DNA of 64,000 bases, taken from NCBI GenBank assembly GCA_021202845.1, contig JAJQCF010000008.1, positions 1-64,000 of the forward strand, in the 5' to 3' direction. This stretch comes from Oscillospiraceae bacterium. Lineage in GTDB: Bacteria > Bacillota > Clostridia > Oscillospirales > Oscillospiraceae. Below, one piece after another: positions 25,477 to 32,922 of the stretch. Positions within the stretch are counted from its first letter, which is position 1. Every line of letters starts with the position of its first letter. The notes under the pieces were generated by a model. That model was not told the DNA's origin and did not search any database. It worked only from the letters and a program-made list of their open reading frames with translations. The position numbers were made by a program, and so were the translations under genes.

Positions 25477-25962
25477 ATGATTTCACGCGCCATTGAGAAG
25501 ATGATTTCGTTTTATAACGGGAGCGTCCACGATATTGAGCATTTTTTGAAGGTTTGGGGATATGCCAGAACCATCGGCGAGTTAGAGGGACTGGACGCAG
25601 GAACGCTGGAGACGCTGGAGCTGGCGGCTATCGCGCACGACATCGCCTGCCCGCTCTGCCGCGAGAAGTACGGCAACACCGCAGGCGAGCACCAGCAGAC
25701 CGAGGGCGTTCCCCTGACGCGGGAGTTTTACGCCGACTTTGACCTGCCGAAGGAGCAGCTGGAGAGAATATGCTACTTAGTGGGGCACCACCACACGTTC
25801 TCCAACATCGACGGGGACGACTATCAGATTCTTGTCGAGGCGGACTTCCTTGTCAACGCCTCGGAGAGCCGCATGAGCAGGCAGAGTATAGAAAATTTCC
25901 GCAATAAGGTGTTCCGCACCGCGGCCGGTCTGCGGCTGCTGGCGGAGATATACGGGAGCTAA
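25477..25962 (+). CDS. HD-domain phosphohydrolase
   Basis: The 161-residue protein has the HD-domain metal ligands: H in VHDIEHFLKV, the HD pair in AAIAHDIACPLC, HHH in LVGHHHTF, and D in EADFLVNA. Members hydrolyse nucleotides or other phosphates. GAGG lies 7 nt before the ATG. The 3' end overlaps the convergent AAA+ gene by 4 bp. Confidence 0.8.
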   Translation: MISRAIEKMISFYNGSVHDIEHFLKVWGYARTIGELEGLDAGTLETLELAAIAHDIACPLCREKYGNTAGEHQQTEGVPLTREFYADFDLPKEQLERICYLVGHHHTFSNIDGDDYQILVEADFLVNASESRMSRQSIENFRNKVFRTAAGLRLLAEIYGS

Positions 25963-27395
25963 GCGTTGTCGGGCGTCTCTGCGTCCGTCAAGTCGCACTT
26001 TTTCAGCTGCATGAGGTCGGACTTTTCGGGGGCGGTCATGGCGGCCACGCGGTTGGCTTGGCGAACTACCGCGTTTTCAAACATATTGCGCACATCGCGG
26101 CCGTTGCCGAAGTTGGGGCCGCGGTTTTCGTACATCTCTTCAAGCAGCGAGCGAGCGCACTCGGCGGCCTCCGCGTCCGGCGTGTAGCCTCCGCGCTCGC
26201 ACTGGGAGGCAAACATGGCGTAGAGCTGCTCGCCGTTGTAGTCGGGGAAGAAGAAATATTTATTAAAGCGCGACTGCAAGCCGGGATTGGAGCCGATGAA
26301 GCGCTCCATTGGCTCGGTGTAGCCCGCGACAATGACAACAAGGTCGTCACGGTTGTCCTCCATTGCCTTCAGCAGCGTGTCAATCGCCTCCTGCCCAAAG
26401 TCCGTCTCGCCGCCGGAGGCAAGGGAGTACGCCTCGTCAATGAACAGTACGCCGCCCAGCGCGGACTTGATGACCTCCTGCGTCTTGAGCGCCGTTTGCC
26501 CGACGTAGCCCGCCACGAGGCCGGAGCGGTCAACCTCCACTAACTGGCCTTGGCTGAGCACGCCTATTGCGGCGTAAAGTCCCGCCAAAATGCGCGCGAC
26601 CGTGGTCTTGCCTGTGCCGGGGTTGCCGGTGAAAACAAGGTGCAGGCTCATCGGCGGCACGGGAAGTCCCGCCTCGCGGCGCAATGAGCGCACCTTGATG
26701 AGATTTACAAGGCTCTTTACGTCCTTTTTAATCTCCTCCAGCCCGACTAAGCCCTCCAACTGCGCCATAAGCGCGTCAAAGTCCGGCTTTTCTGCCTCCT
26801 GCGCGGGGGCTTTTTCCTTTTCGGGAACGCCTTTAGCACTGCCGGCCGCGGCGGGAGGGTTCTTGTCCACAAAGCTGACCTCGCCGCTGGTGACGAATTC
26901 GGCGGGGCGCAGCGCGGGCTTGGACTTTTTTACGCCGGAGCTGTCGCAGACGGCGGTGAGCTTGTCGCAGCAGTCGGTGATGTACTCCGCCTCGGCCATG
27001 GATACGTCGTCGTTGACGGCGGCCAAAGTGAGCATGATGTTTGTGAACATACGGATAAAGACGCGGGAGAAGTCCGTGCCGCGCTTGGCGTCGTTCTCCG
27101 CCAGCGTCCAGAAGAACAGCGGCGGTATGAAGTCCGGCGCGGAGCAGACCTTTTCCGTCAGCTCCCAGAGCAGCCAACGGGGCATGACCTGACCCTTGGA
27201 AAAAAGCTGATTGGCCGCGTCAACGTGAGCCTGCGTCACGCCGCCGGAGCGCCGCCACAGCCCGCAGGCCGCGCCCGCGATGAAAGCGTCCAGCTCCCCC
27301 GCGAGCGAGCGCCCCGCCGCCTTGTAAAACGCCTCGGTGTTGGCAATGTAGGATTTGTGCAGCTCCTCCGGCGAGCGTTTCCAGCTGCTGGGCAT
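25959..27395 (-). CDS. AAA+ ATPase of the CbbX/SpoVK type with N-terminal TerB-like region
   Basis: The 478-residue protein has a helical N-terminal region (about 40-155) with TerB-like sequence (LAAVNDDVSMAEAEYITDCC), a Pro/Glu/Ala linker, and a CbbX/CfxQ-type AAA+ domain: Walker A GNPGTGKTT (257-265), Walker B VLFIDEAYSL (about 317-326) and the GNGRDVRN sensor-2 region. Relatives remodel proteins, for example Rubisco activases and sporulation SpoVK; the target here is unknown. GGGAGG lies 8 nt before the ATG at 27395; a TTG further upstream is less likely. Confidence 0.85.
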   Translation of the reverse strand: MPSSWKRSPEELHKSYIANTEAFYKAAGRSLAGELDAFIAGAACGLWRRSGGVTQAHVDAANQLFSKGQVMPRWLLWELTEKVCSAPDFIPPLFFWTLAENDAKRGTDFSRVFIRMFTNIMLTLAAVNDDVSMAEAEYITDCCDKLTAVCDSSGVKKSKPALRPAEFVTSGEVSFVDKNPPAAAGSAKGVPEKEKAPAQEAEKPDFDALMAQLEGLVGLEEIKKDVKSLVNLIKVRSLRREAGLPVPPMSLHLVFTGNPGTGKTTVARILAGLYAAIGVLSQGQLVEVDRSGLVAGYVGQTALKTQEVIKSALGGVLFIDEAYSLASGGETDFGQEAIDTLLKAMEDNRDDLVVIVAGYTEPMERFIGSNPGLQSRFNKYFFFPDYNGEQLYAMFASQCERGGYTPDAEAAECARSLLEEMYENRGPNFGNGRDVRNMFENAVVRQANRVAAMTAPEKSDLMQLKKCDLTDAETPDNA

Positions 27396-27452
27396 AAAAA
27401 TGCGCCTCCCATGCAACGTACCCCGCCGCGGCGGGGTACGTGATTTTGTTAT

Positions 27453-27731
27453 TTACTGTCTGTCCTCATAGACCGTGCGGCGGTGGCCGACAGTGAGGGC
27501 GAGGATTATAAGTGCATCGTCGTTAATCTGGCACAGCAGGCGGTAGTCGCCTATTCTGTAGCTCCACTGTCCCTTGAGGTTGGCCGTCAGCGCCTTCCCG
27601 TGCTCCCGCGGGTCCTCGCAATGGACAAGGTTCTTGGTAATCCACGCAAAAATCATTTGTCGGGTGTACTTATCCATTTTTTTGAGCTCTTTCAGCGCTC
27701 TGTCCGTGTATTCAACGTTGTACTCTATCAT
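27453..27731 (-). CDS. RelE-family toxin (intact)
   Basis: The 92-residue protein has the RelE/StbE fold signature: YTDRALKELKKMDKYTRQMI at the start, GQWSYRIGDYRLLCQI in the middle and a C-terminal VGHRRTVY. Such toxins cleave mRNA at the ribosome. It overlaps the antitoxin gene by 4 bp and is probably translated from the same mRNA. Confidence 0.87.
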   Translation of the reverse strand: MIEYNVEYTDRALKELKKMDKYTRQMIFAWITKNLVHCEDPREHGKALTANLKGQWSYRIGDYRLLCQINDDALIILALTVGHRRTVYEDRQ

Positions 27732-27946
27732 AATCCCAGAATCTCTCTCGCTTCGTCATGCGTATAAGTTACCGGATTTTCGAGGTAGTCGGCATAAGCC
27801 TGCTTGGCAGTGTCGATGTCGCACTCGTCCTCTATCATCTCGAAGAGCGCCCGCTTGAACGCCTCGGCCGTGGAAATGGAGTGCAGCTTCGCGTAGCTGT
27901 CCGCCAGAGCTTTTTCCTCATCTGTGAGCCTGATTGAAAACGCCAT
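27728..27946 (-). CDS. RelB/DUF6290-type antitoxin
   Basis: The 72-residue protein begins FSIRLTDEEKALADSYAK, a ribbon-helix-helix start, and ends with a toxin-binding tail. AGGAGG lies 9 nt upstream of the ATG. A perfect palindrome overlaps the -10 box of its promoter, fitting autorepression by the antitoxin dimer. Confidence 0.82.
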   Translation of the reverse strand: MAFSIRLTDEEKALADSYAKLHSISTAEAFKRALFEMIEDECDIDTAKQAYADYLENPVTYTHDEAREILGL

Positions 27947-27965
27947 TATTCAAGCCCTCCTTTCT

Positions 27966-27984
27966 TGCAGTACATTGTACTGCA
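27966..27984. promoter_or_regulatory. Operator palindrome of the RelBE module
   Basis: TGCAGTACATTGTACTGCA is a perfect palindrome around a central base and covers the -10 hexamer (27974-27979). Confidence 0.75.
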
Positions 27985-28002
27985 TTTTCTGCGTGCTGTC
28001 AA
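27974..28002 (-). promoter_or_regulatory. Promoter of the intact RelBE module
   Basis: On the minus strand TTGACA (27997-28002) and TACAAT (27974-27979) are 17 nt apart. Confidence 0.85.
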
Positions 28003-28126
28003 CAGAAAAATCATTTGCGTTGCGCTTTATAAAATACTTACATTTTCAAGCAAAAATCGTATAAATCTCTTGCTTGCCAGTGGCAGTATGCAGCTGTTTT
28101 AAAAGCAAGGTAATCCCATATTCAGC

Positions 28127-28157
28127 AAAAGGCGCAGTACAATGTACTGCGCCTTTT
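28127..28157. terminator. Bidirectional terminator after the penicillin-binding protein, containing the RelBE palindrome
   Basis: AAAAGGCGCAGTAC and GTACTGCGCCTTTT form a perfect 14-bp stem. Its core, GCAGTACAATGTACTGC (28134-28150), is the exact reverse complement of the operator core at 27967-27983. Confidence 0.75.
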
Positions 28158-28167
28158 GTTATTCCCT

Positions 28168-30444
28168 TTACCCTTCCTCCGTCTCGCTGTCTGTGTTGTC
28201 GGAGCTGACTGCCTCCGTTTCCACGGGGGCTTCCGGCTCGGGCGGGTCGGTGGGGAGGACTACTTCGGGTTCGTCGGCGTCTATCGGGGCGTGGGTGGCG
28301 GTCGGGGTTTCCTCCGGCTCTTCGGTCGCGGCGGGCTGCTCGGTTTCGTCGGGCACCTCGCTCTCTTCGGGCTCCTCGGTCTCCTCCGGCTCCTCCTCGT
28401 CCACAAATATCGTCGTCGCTGCGCCTATTACGGGCGTGGGGAAATCCATGTATTCCAGTCCCTCGTGTATCGGCTCCATGATGCTCTTCCAGATTGTCAC
28501 GGCGGGGTTGGAGTAGAAGTACATCGTCTCCGGCGTATCGTAGCCCGTCCAGCAGGCAGCCACGTAATACTCCGTGAAGCCCACGAAATAGCGGTCGTTG
28601 TTGTTGCTGCTGGTGCCGGTCTTGCCCGCCACGGCGGTGGTGGTGAAGTTGGCCGCTGAGCCTGTGCCGGTCTGCACGGCGTTATAGAGCATATCGCAGA
28701 TGTTGGCGGCGGTATTGGAGGAAAAGGCGGTGTGCGTGTCGGCTTGATTGTCAAGAATGGTCGTGCCGTAGGAGTCCGTCACCAAAGTATACGTTCTGGC
28801 GTAGGTGAATGTGCCGTTATTGACGAACGAGCAGTAGGCCTGCGCCATTTCGCGCACGGTAACGCCGTAGGTGTACTCTCCCAGCGCCAAGGGCGCGTAG
28901 TCCATGTCGGCCTCCACCAGCGAGGTGAAGCCGAGGCGCTCGGTCATGTACTCGTAGCTCACCGCGGGGGTCAGCTTATCCATTATCTGTGCGGAAATGG
29001 TGTTCAGCGACTGGGCAAGGGCGTAGCGCACCGTCACGTTGCCGTAGGTGTAGGTGTTGCCGGAGTTGCGCGGGAACCAGCTCGTGCCGGAAAGGGTGAT
29101 GTCCGGCGAGTCGTTGATGAGCGTTGTCTGCGTTATCAGGCCGTACTCCAGCGCGGGGCCGTAGACGGAGAGCGGCTTGGTGCTGGAGCCGCAGGCGCGC
29201 TGGGCGTCCGTGGCGCGGTTGAAGCCGAAGTTGCTCGTCTTTTCGCCCACTCCGCCGCTGAGCGCGAGAATTTCGCCCGTGTAGGGGTCCATGATGACTA
29301 TGGCCGACTGCAGCTGCTGGTCGGTCTGGACATAGGAGCGCGGCAGATTGTCCACATCCTCGTAAACCGCGTCCACCTGCGCCTGAATTTCGGGGTCAAG
29401 GCAGCAGTAAATCTGGTAGCCGCCGTTATACAGCAGCTGCTTGGCGGTGTCAAGGCTGATGCCGCGCTCCTCCATGAGGTCGGCGAGAACATCATTTATA
29501 ACAACTTCAATATAATAAGAATAGATAGTCTGCTCGTAGGCCTCGTCCTCGCCGCGCAGGAACTGCAATTCCTCGTTCACGGCCTCGGTGTACTCATCAT
29601 AGGTTATATAGCCTTGGTCGTACATCTCGTAAAGGATAGTCTCCTGCCGCTCCTTGTTGGCCTCGGTGTTTATAAACGGGTCGTAGCGCGAGGGGTTGTT
29701 GGTGATTCCGGCAATGCTGGCGCACTCGGCAAGGCTGAGGTCCCAGACGTCCTTGCCGAAGTAGGTCTGCGCCGCGGTGTAGATGCCGTAGCAGTTCTCG
29801 CCGAAGTAGACCTTGTTCAGATACCAAGTGAGAATTTCCTCTTTGGTGTAGTTCTTCTCCAGCTCCAGCGCGCGGAATATCTCCGTCAGCTTGCGCGCGA
29901 CGGTGCCCTCGTCCTCGCCGGTGACGTTCTTGATGAGCTGCTGGGTGATTGTCGAGCCGCCGAAGTCGTTGTCCATTTTGGTGAACATGGTGTAGAACGC
30001 GCCCAGCGTGCGGTACCAGTCCACGCCCTTGTGCTCGTAAAAGCGCTGGTCCTCGATGGACACGATTGCGTCCAGCATATCCTGCGGAATGTTGTCGTAG
30101 TCCACCCAGATGCGGTTTTCGAGGTTGCTGAGCGTCATCAGCTCCTGATACTCGCCGTCGCTGTCCTGATACCACACCGTGCTGCTCAGATTCAGGCTCA
30201 GCTCCTCCATTGTGATGTCAAGGTCGGTGCTGAGCGTGGTCTTGACGTAAATTGCAAAAATGCAGGCAAAGAGCAGCGCCGTGGTTATGAAAACAAGAAC
30301 GGCGGTCATAATAATTCTCAGTGCCGTGCGCAGTATGCCGCCGACGGTGAGCGCTGTCACATCCGCGGCGGTGGCGGCGGCGCGCTTGGCCTTGCCGCTG
30401 CCGGATTTCTCGCGCGGCCTTTTAAATTTATCCTTTATACTCAA
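28168..30444 (-). CDS. Class A penicillin-binding protein (transglycosylase/transpeptidase)
   Basis: The 758-residue enzyme polymerises and cross-links peptidoglycan. After a basic cytoplasmic tail there is one membrane anchor (about 40-68), a GT51 transglycosylase domain (EDQRFYEHKGVD, GGSTITQQL) and a transpeptidase domain with SxxK (SSTK near 418), SLN and KTGTSS. The last 75 residues are an acidic Glu/Pro/Thr tail (EEPEETEEPEE...), a low-complexity extracellular extension. GGAG precedes the ATG by about 8 nt. It is a single gene with a terminator. Confidence 0.93.
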   Translation of the reverse strand: MSIKDKFKRPREKSGSGKAKRAAATAADVTALTVGGILRTALRIIMTAVLVFITTALLFACIFAIYVKTTLSTDLDITMEELSLNLSSTVWYQDSDGEYQELMTLSNLENRIWVDYDNIPQDMLDAIVSIEDQRFYEHKGVDWYRTLGAFYTMFTKMDNDFGGSTITQQLIKNVTGEDEGTVARKLTEIFRALELEKNYTKEEILTWYLNKVYFGENCYGIYTAAQTYFGKDVWDLSLAECASIAGITNNPSRYDPFINTEANKERQETILYEMYDQGYITYDEYTEAVNEELQFLRGEDEAYEQTIYSYYIEVVINDVLADLMEERGISLDTAKQLLYNGGYQIYCCLDPEIQAQVDAVYEDVDNLPRSYVQTDQQLQSAIVIMDPYTGEILALSGGVGEKTSNFGFNRATDAQRACGSSTKPLSVYGPALEYGLITQTTLINDSPDITLSGTSWFPRNSGNTYTYGNVTVRYALAQSLNTISAQIMDKLTPAVSYEYMTERLGFTSLVEADMDYAPLALGEYTYGVTVREMAQAYCSFVNNGTFTYARTYTLVTDSYGTTILDNQADTHTAFSSNTAANICDMLYNAVQTGTGSAANFTTTAVAGKTGTSSNNNDRYFVGFTEYYVAACWTGYDTPETMYFYSNPAVTIWKSIMEPIHEGLEYMDFPTPVIGAATTIFVDEEEPEETEEPEESEVPDETEQPAATEEPEETPTATHAPIDADEPEVVLPTDPPEPEAPVETEAVSSDNTDSETEEG

Positions 30445-30644
30445 GCTCCGACGCTCCTTCCCGTGTCGAGACGCCGGCGCAGTGCGGCCGGCAGTTTCGG
30501 TCGGATGTTAATTGTATCACATTTAGCCCGTTTATTATAGCACATTGTGCCGGAATAGTGCATAATTTTTGTGAACTTTCCCTTACTATGAATTATTTTC
30601 CTCTGTTTGGGGCAAAATCTTCGCATAAGCGAGGTGTTTTTTCT

Positions 30645-30941
30645 GTGAAAACAACTATAAAAATGGTGATATGCGTGCTGCTGTTCTCCGGCGCCGTGGC
30701 TCTGGGGGTCAACACGGCGGCGTCGCTGCTGGCGGGAGCGGGCGCGGCGGGCGGCTATGTGCTGGGCGAGAGCGGCGGAGTTGTGGCAATTTTCCAGAGC
30801 GGGGATTTGCGCCACCCCGTCGAGGTAACGGACATAGAGGTCGGCACGCTGCGCGAGGCGGACAGAACGCTGCTGCGCGAGGGACTGCCCGCGGCGGACA
30901 GGGGCGCGCTGCTGGAGCTACTGGAGGATTTGGGTTCATAA
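30645..30941 (+). CDS. BofC C-terminal domain-like exported protein
   Basis: The 98-residue protein has an N-terminal hydrophobic segment and a short domain, GGYVLGESGGVVAIFQSG....VTDIEV.TL...D..LL..GL...., like the C-terminal domain of BofC, which in Bacillus tunes a sporulation signalling protease. Clostridial stand-alone versions are common and uncharacterised. The GTG at 30645 is preferred, with GCGAGGTG 7 nt upstream; the longer frame lacks a site. Confidence 0.65.
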   Translation: MKTTIKMVICVLLFSGAVALGVNTAASLLAGAGAAGGYVLGESGGVVAIFQSGDLRHPVEVTDIEVGTLREADRTLLREGLPAADRGALLELLEDLGS

Positions 30942-31028
30942 TGCAATATTTCCGCCAAAAATTTATGTTGATTTTTCTGCTGTGATGGGGTACAATATGA
31001 ACGCAAGGACAGAAAGGGGCGTTCGTGT

Positions 31029-31313
31029 ATGGACGATGAAGGCATACTCATTGAGCTTACCGACGAGGACGGCAATGCTTTCCAGATGGAGATTGTCGGC
31101 CGCGTGGAATACGAAGATGAGACCTATGTTGTGTTCTTACCCGCGGACATGGACGAGAATGACCCCGACTACGGCTTTGTAATCCTCCGTTCCTCCGAGC
31201 AGGACGCAATGGAGGTATTCGACAGCGTGGACGACGAGGAGCTGCTGGAAAAGGTTTATGCCATATACATGGAGGAGGTCTTTTCCGAGGAGGACGACTC
31301 CGCCGAGCAGTAA
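31029..31313 (+). CDS. DUF1292 family protein
   Basis: The 94-residue acidic protein shows the family pattern: ELTDEDGNAFQMEIVGRVEYEDETYVVFLP and later VILRSSEQDAMEVFDSVDDEELLEKVYAIYMEE. Function unknown; widespread in Firmicutes. AAAGGGG lies 8-9 nt before the start. Confidence 0.82.
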   Translation: MDDEGILIELTDEDGNAFQMEIVGRVEYEDETYVVFLPADMDENDPDYGFVILRSSEQDAMEVFDSVDDEELLEKVYAIYMEEVFSEEDDSAEQ

Positions 31314-31368
31314 AAACGCCGGTCCCCGCACCGACCGAGCGCATCTGTGAGGTCGGCTGACATCATAA

Positions 31369-31390
31369 AAAATCCGCGAAAGCGGATTTT
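31369..31390. terminator. Hairpin terminator after the DUF1292 gene
   Basis: AAAATCCGC-GAAA-GCGGATTTT. The T-run is longer on the minus strand. Confidence 0.6.
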
Positions 31391-31391
31391 C

Positions 31392-31584
31392 CCCGGCAAT
31401 GGCGTGGATTTTTTGAGCCTGTATGGACCTACACGACTTTTAGGGACGCCGGATAAACTCCTGCCGCGGATTGCAGGCCTCCCGCCCGAACCCGATTCGG
31501 AGCGGACGTTGGAAGCAGCAAAGCGGCGGGGAGGCGACCCACCTGCACACGCAGGGTTATTTACCGGCTCCCACGTTATCCGGG
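31392..31584 (+). ncRNA. Candidate 6S RNA
   Basis: A 193-nt region folds as one long rod. The closing stem is CCCGG, CGTGG and GAGCC at the 5' side against GGCTC, CCACG and CCGGG at the 3' side. Then comes an asymmetric open region (TGTATGGACCTACACGACTT on the 5' side), then a second long arm (CCGG.TAAA..CCTGC and GCAGG.CCTCCCGCC with its partner strand). Length, rod shape and the 5'-side bubble after GAGCC fit 6S RNA, which mimics an open promoter to bind RNA polymerase. The strand is inferred from the bubble; no clear promoter is seen. Confidence 0.45.
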
Positions 31585-31643
31585 TTTAATTTATCACCGA
31601 CAGGCCACCGCGTACCCCCTCGCAGTGTGACCTGCAAAACGAT

Positions 31644-31676
31644 AAGACCATGCGTCACAACGGCGCATGGTCTTGT
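31644..31676 (+). terminator. Hairpin downstream of the 6S-like RNA
   Basis: AAGACCATGCG and CGCATGGTCTT form an 11-bp stem followed by GTTGT. Confidence 0.55.
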
Positions 31677-31734
31677 TGTATGTGGGGACGTTGGTGTATC
31701 GCCACTGTTGCGTCTGTAATTTTACAGTACCGCA

Positions 31735-31775
31735 ATAAAGATGACCGCCCTGGCTAAGGCTGCGGTCATCTTTAT
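31735..31775. terminator. Perfect 14-bp hairpin before tRNA-Thr(CGT)
   Basis: ATAAAGATGACCGC pairs with GCGGTCATCTTTAT; both strands carry T-rich flanks in the stem itself. Confidence 0.55.
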
Positions 31776-31831
31776 GGATACGATGATTAGCAAACGTAAA
31801 TTTATACCAAACTTTCAGCGTGAAAAATCAG

Positions 31832-31860
31832 TTGACTTTCCCGCACGGCTGTGTTAAAAT
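31832..31860 (+). promoter_or_regulatory. Promoter of tRNA-Thr(CGT)
   Basis: TTGACT (31832-31837) and TAAAAT (31855-31860) are 17 nt apart. Confidence 0.75.
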
Positions 31861-31882
31861 ATCATACGCTGTTAAGCAGCAC

Positions 31883-31958
31883 GCTGGTATAGCTCAGCCG
31901 GTAGAGCAGCTGATTCGTAATCAGCAGGTCGTGTGTTCGAGTCACATTACCAGCTCCA
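31883..31958 (+). tRNA. tRNA-Thr (anticodon CGT)
   Basis: Acceptor GCTGGTA/TACCAGC, anticodon stem GCTGA/TCAGC with loop TTCGTAA (CGT), and encoded CCA. Confidence 0.95.
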
Positions 31959-31960
31959 CA

Positions 31961-31989
31961 AAAAGTCAGGTCTTTGCACCTGACTTTTT
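31961..31989 (+). terminator. Terminator or attenuator after tRNA-Thr(CGT)
   Basis: AAAAGTCAGGT and ACCTGACTTTTT pair; the T-run is in the 3' arm. It lies between the tRNA and the small gene at 32009. Confidence 0.75.
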
Positions 31990-32008
31990 GCATAACGGAG
32001 GACACACT

Positions 32009-32173
32009 ATGAGTGAACAGGAATACAAAGCGCTGCGCGCGGCCTTGGCCTCGACGCGCATGGAGGGCTTTCGCGTGACAGAGCAAACCGAAACGGACTG
32101 CATACGCCTGATGACGGGCGAAGTCACAGTAGCGGCGCTCGTGAACGAAATTGTCTCGCGCCCGACGAAGTAG
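32009..32173 (+). CDS. Orphan VbhA-family Fic antitoxin
   Basis: The 54-residue protein matches the VbhA antitoxin pattern. Its helix carries S15-T-R-M-E19-G20, the [S/T]xxxE[G/N] inhibitory motif whose Glu blocks ATP binding in Fic AMPylating toxins. The tail (DCIRLMTGEVTVAALVNEIVSR) matches the family's second helix region. ACGGAGG lies 8 nt before the ATG. No Fic gene is next to it: a tRNA lies upstream and a convergent operon downstream. It may guard against Fic toxins encoded elsewhere or be a relic. Confidence 0.72.
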   Translation: MSEQEYKALRAALASTRMEGFRVTEQTETDCIRLMTGEVTVAALVNEIVSRPTK

Positions 32174-32194
32174 TTTTGATACAATAATAATATA

Positions 32195-32253
32195 AAGGGA
32201 ACCTCCGAGAGCTGCGGTGTCGGCAGCTAAAGAGGTTCCCTTAATTCCTTTTT
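32195..32253 (+). terminator. Terminator between the VbhA-like gene and the aldolase operon
   Basis: AAGGGAACCTC and GAGGTTCCCTT pair around an inner AGCTGC/GCAGCT hairpin, then AATTCCTTTTT. Confidence 0.75.
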
Positions 32254-32265
32254 AAACGCCCGCAT

Positions 32266-32922
32266 TCACCGCACGCCCCAGCTTGGTCTTAGGGCTTCCA
32301 AGCGGGCGACTTGTTCCGGCGGGATGGCGCGAGAGGAGCCGAGGGCGCGGAGGTTCAGTTCCACTTTTGCCCACTGCTCTAAGCACTCCATGCGGAAGTA
32401 GGCCTGCTGCATGGTGTCGCCCCACGCGACTGCGCCGTGGTACTCCAGCAGCAGCGCACGGGAGCCGCCGCGGACGTAGGGCGCGACGCTCTCCGCGACC
32501 TCGGGCGAGCCGGGGAGGGCGAAGGGCGCGAGCGGTACGGTTCCGAGCTGCACGACCGCCTCCTGCAAAACCGGCCTTTCCAGCGCCAGCCCCGCCGCCG
32601 CGAATGCCGTTGCCGCCGGCGGGTGCGCGTGGACGACTGCCCGCACAAGCGGGTCCTCGCGGTAGATGCGCAGGTGCATTCCCGTCTCCGAGGAGGGCTT
32701 GGCCGTGCCGCAAAGCAGCGCGCCGTCCAAGCTCAGCTTGACAAGCATCTGCTCTGTCATGCTGCCTTTGGAAACGCCGCTGGGCGTGACCCACACGGCG
32801 TTTTCGCCCACGCGCACGCTCAGGTTGCCGTCGTTCGCCGCCACGAAGCCGCGCTGAAAGAGCTTTTTGCCCACGTCAAGTATCTGCTCTATCGCCTCGC
32901 GGTCGGTCGGGTATGCGCTCAT
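32266..32922 (-). CDS. Class II aldolase, probable 5-(methylthio)ribulose-1-phosphate aldolase
   Basis: The 218-residue protein matches the FucA/AraD aldolase family: ANDGNLSVR (30-38), TPSG, the catalytic E79 in SSETG, and zinc ligands H98, H100 and H162, spaced as in fuculose-phosphate aldolase. It overlaps mtnA by 4 bp. In some bacteria the mtnA product is cleaved by such an aldolase to dihydroxyacetone phosphate and an aldehyde (DHAP shunt), so this is the likely role. The dehydratase MtnB is a related alternative in the same family. Confidence 0.75.
   Translation of the reverse strand: MSAYPTDREAIEQILDVGKKLFQRGFVAANDGNLSVRVGENAVWVTPSGVSKGSMTEQMLVKLSLDGALLCGTAKPSSETGMHLRIYREDPLVRAVVHAHPPAATAFAAAGLALERPVLQEAVVQLGTVPLAPFALPGSPEVAESVAPYVRGGSRALLLEYHGAVAWGDTMQQAYFRMECLEQWAKVELNLRALGSSRAIPPEQVARLEALRPSWGVR

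Noticed and set aside
28200-28396. Repeated GAG/TCC-type triplets at the end of the penicillin-binding protein gene as a DNA repeat array
   Set aside because: They encode the acidic Glu/Pro/Thr tail of the protein in frame and are not regular enough to be a CRISPR or satellite array.
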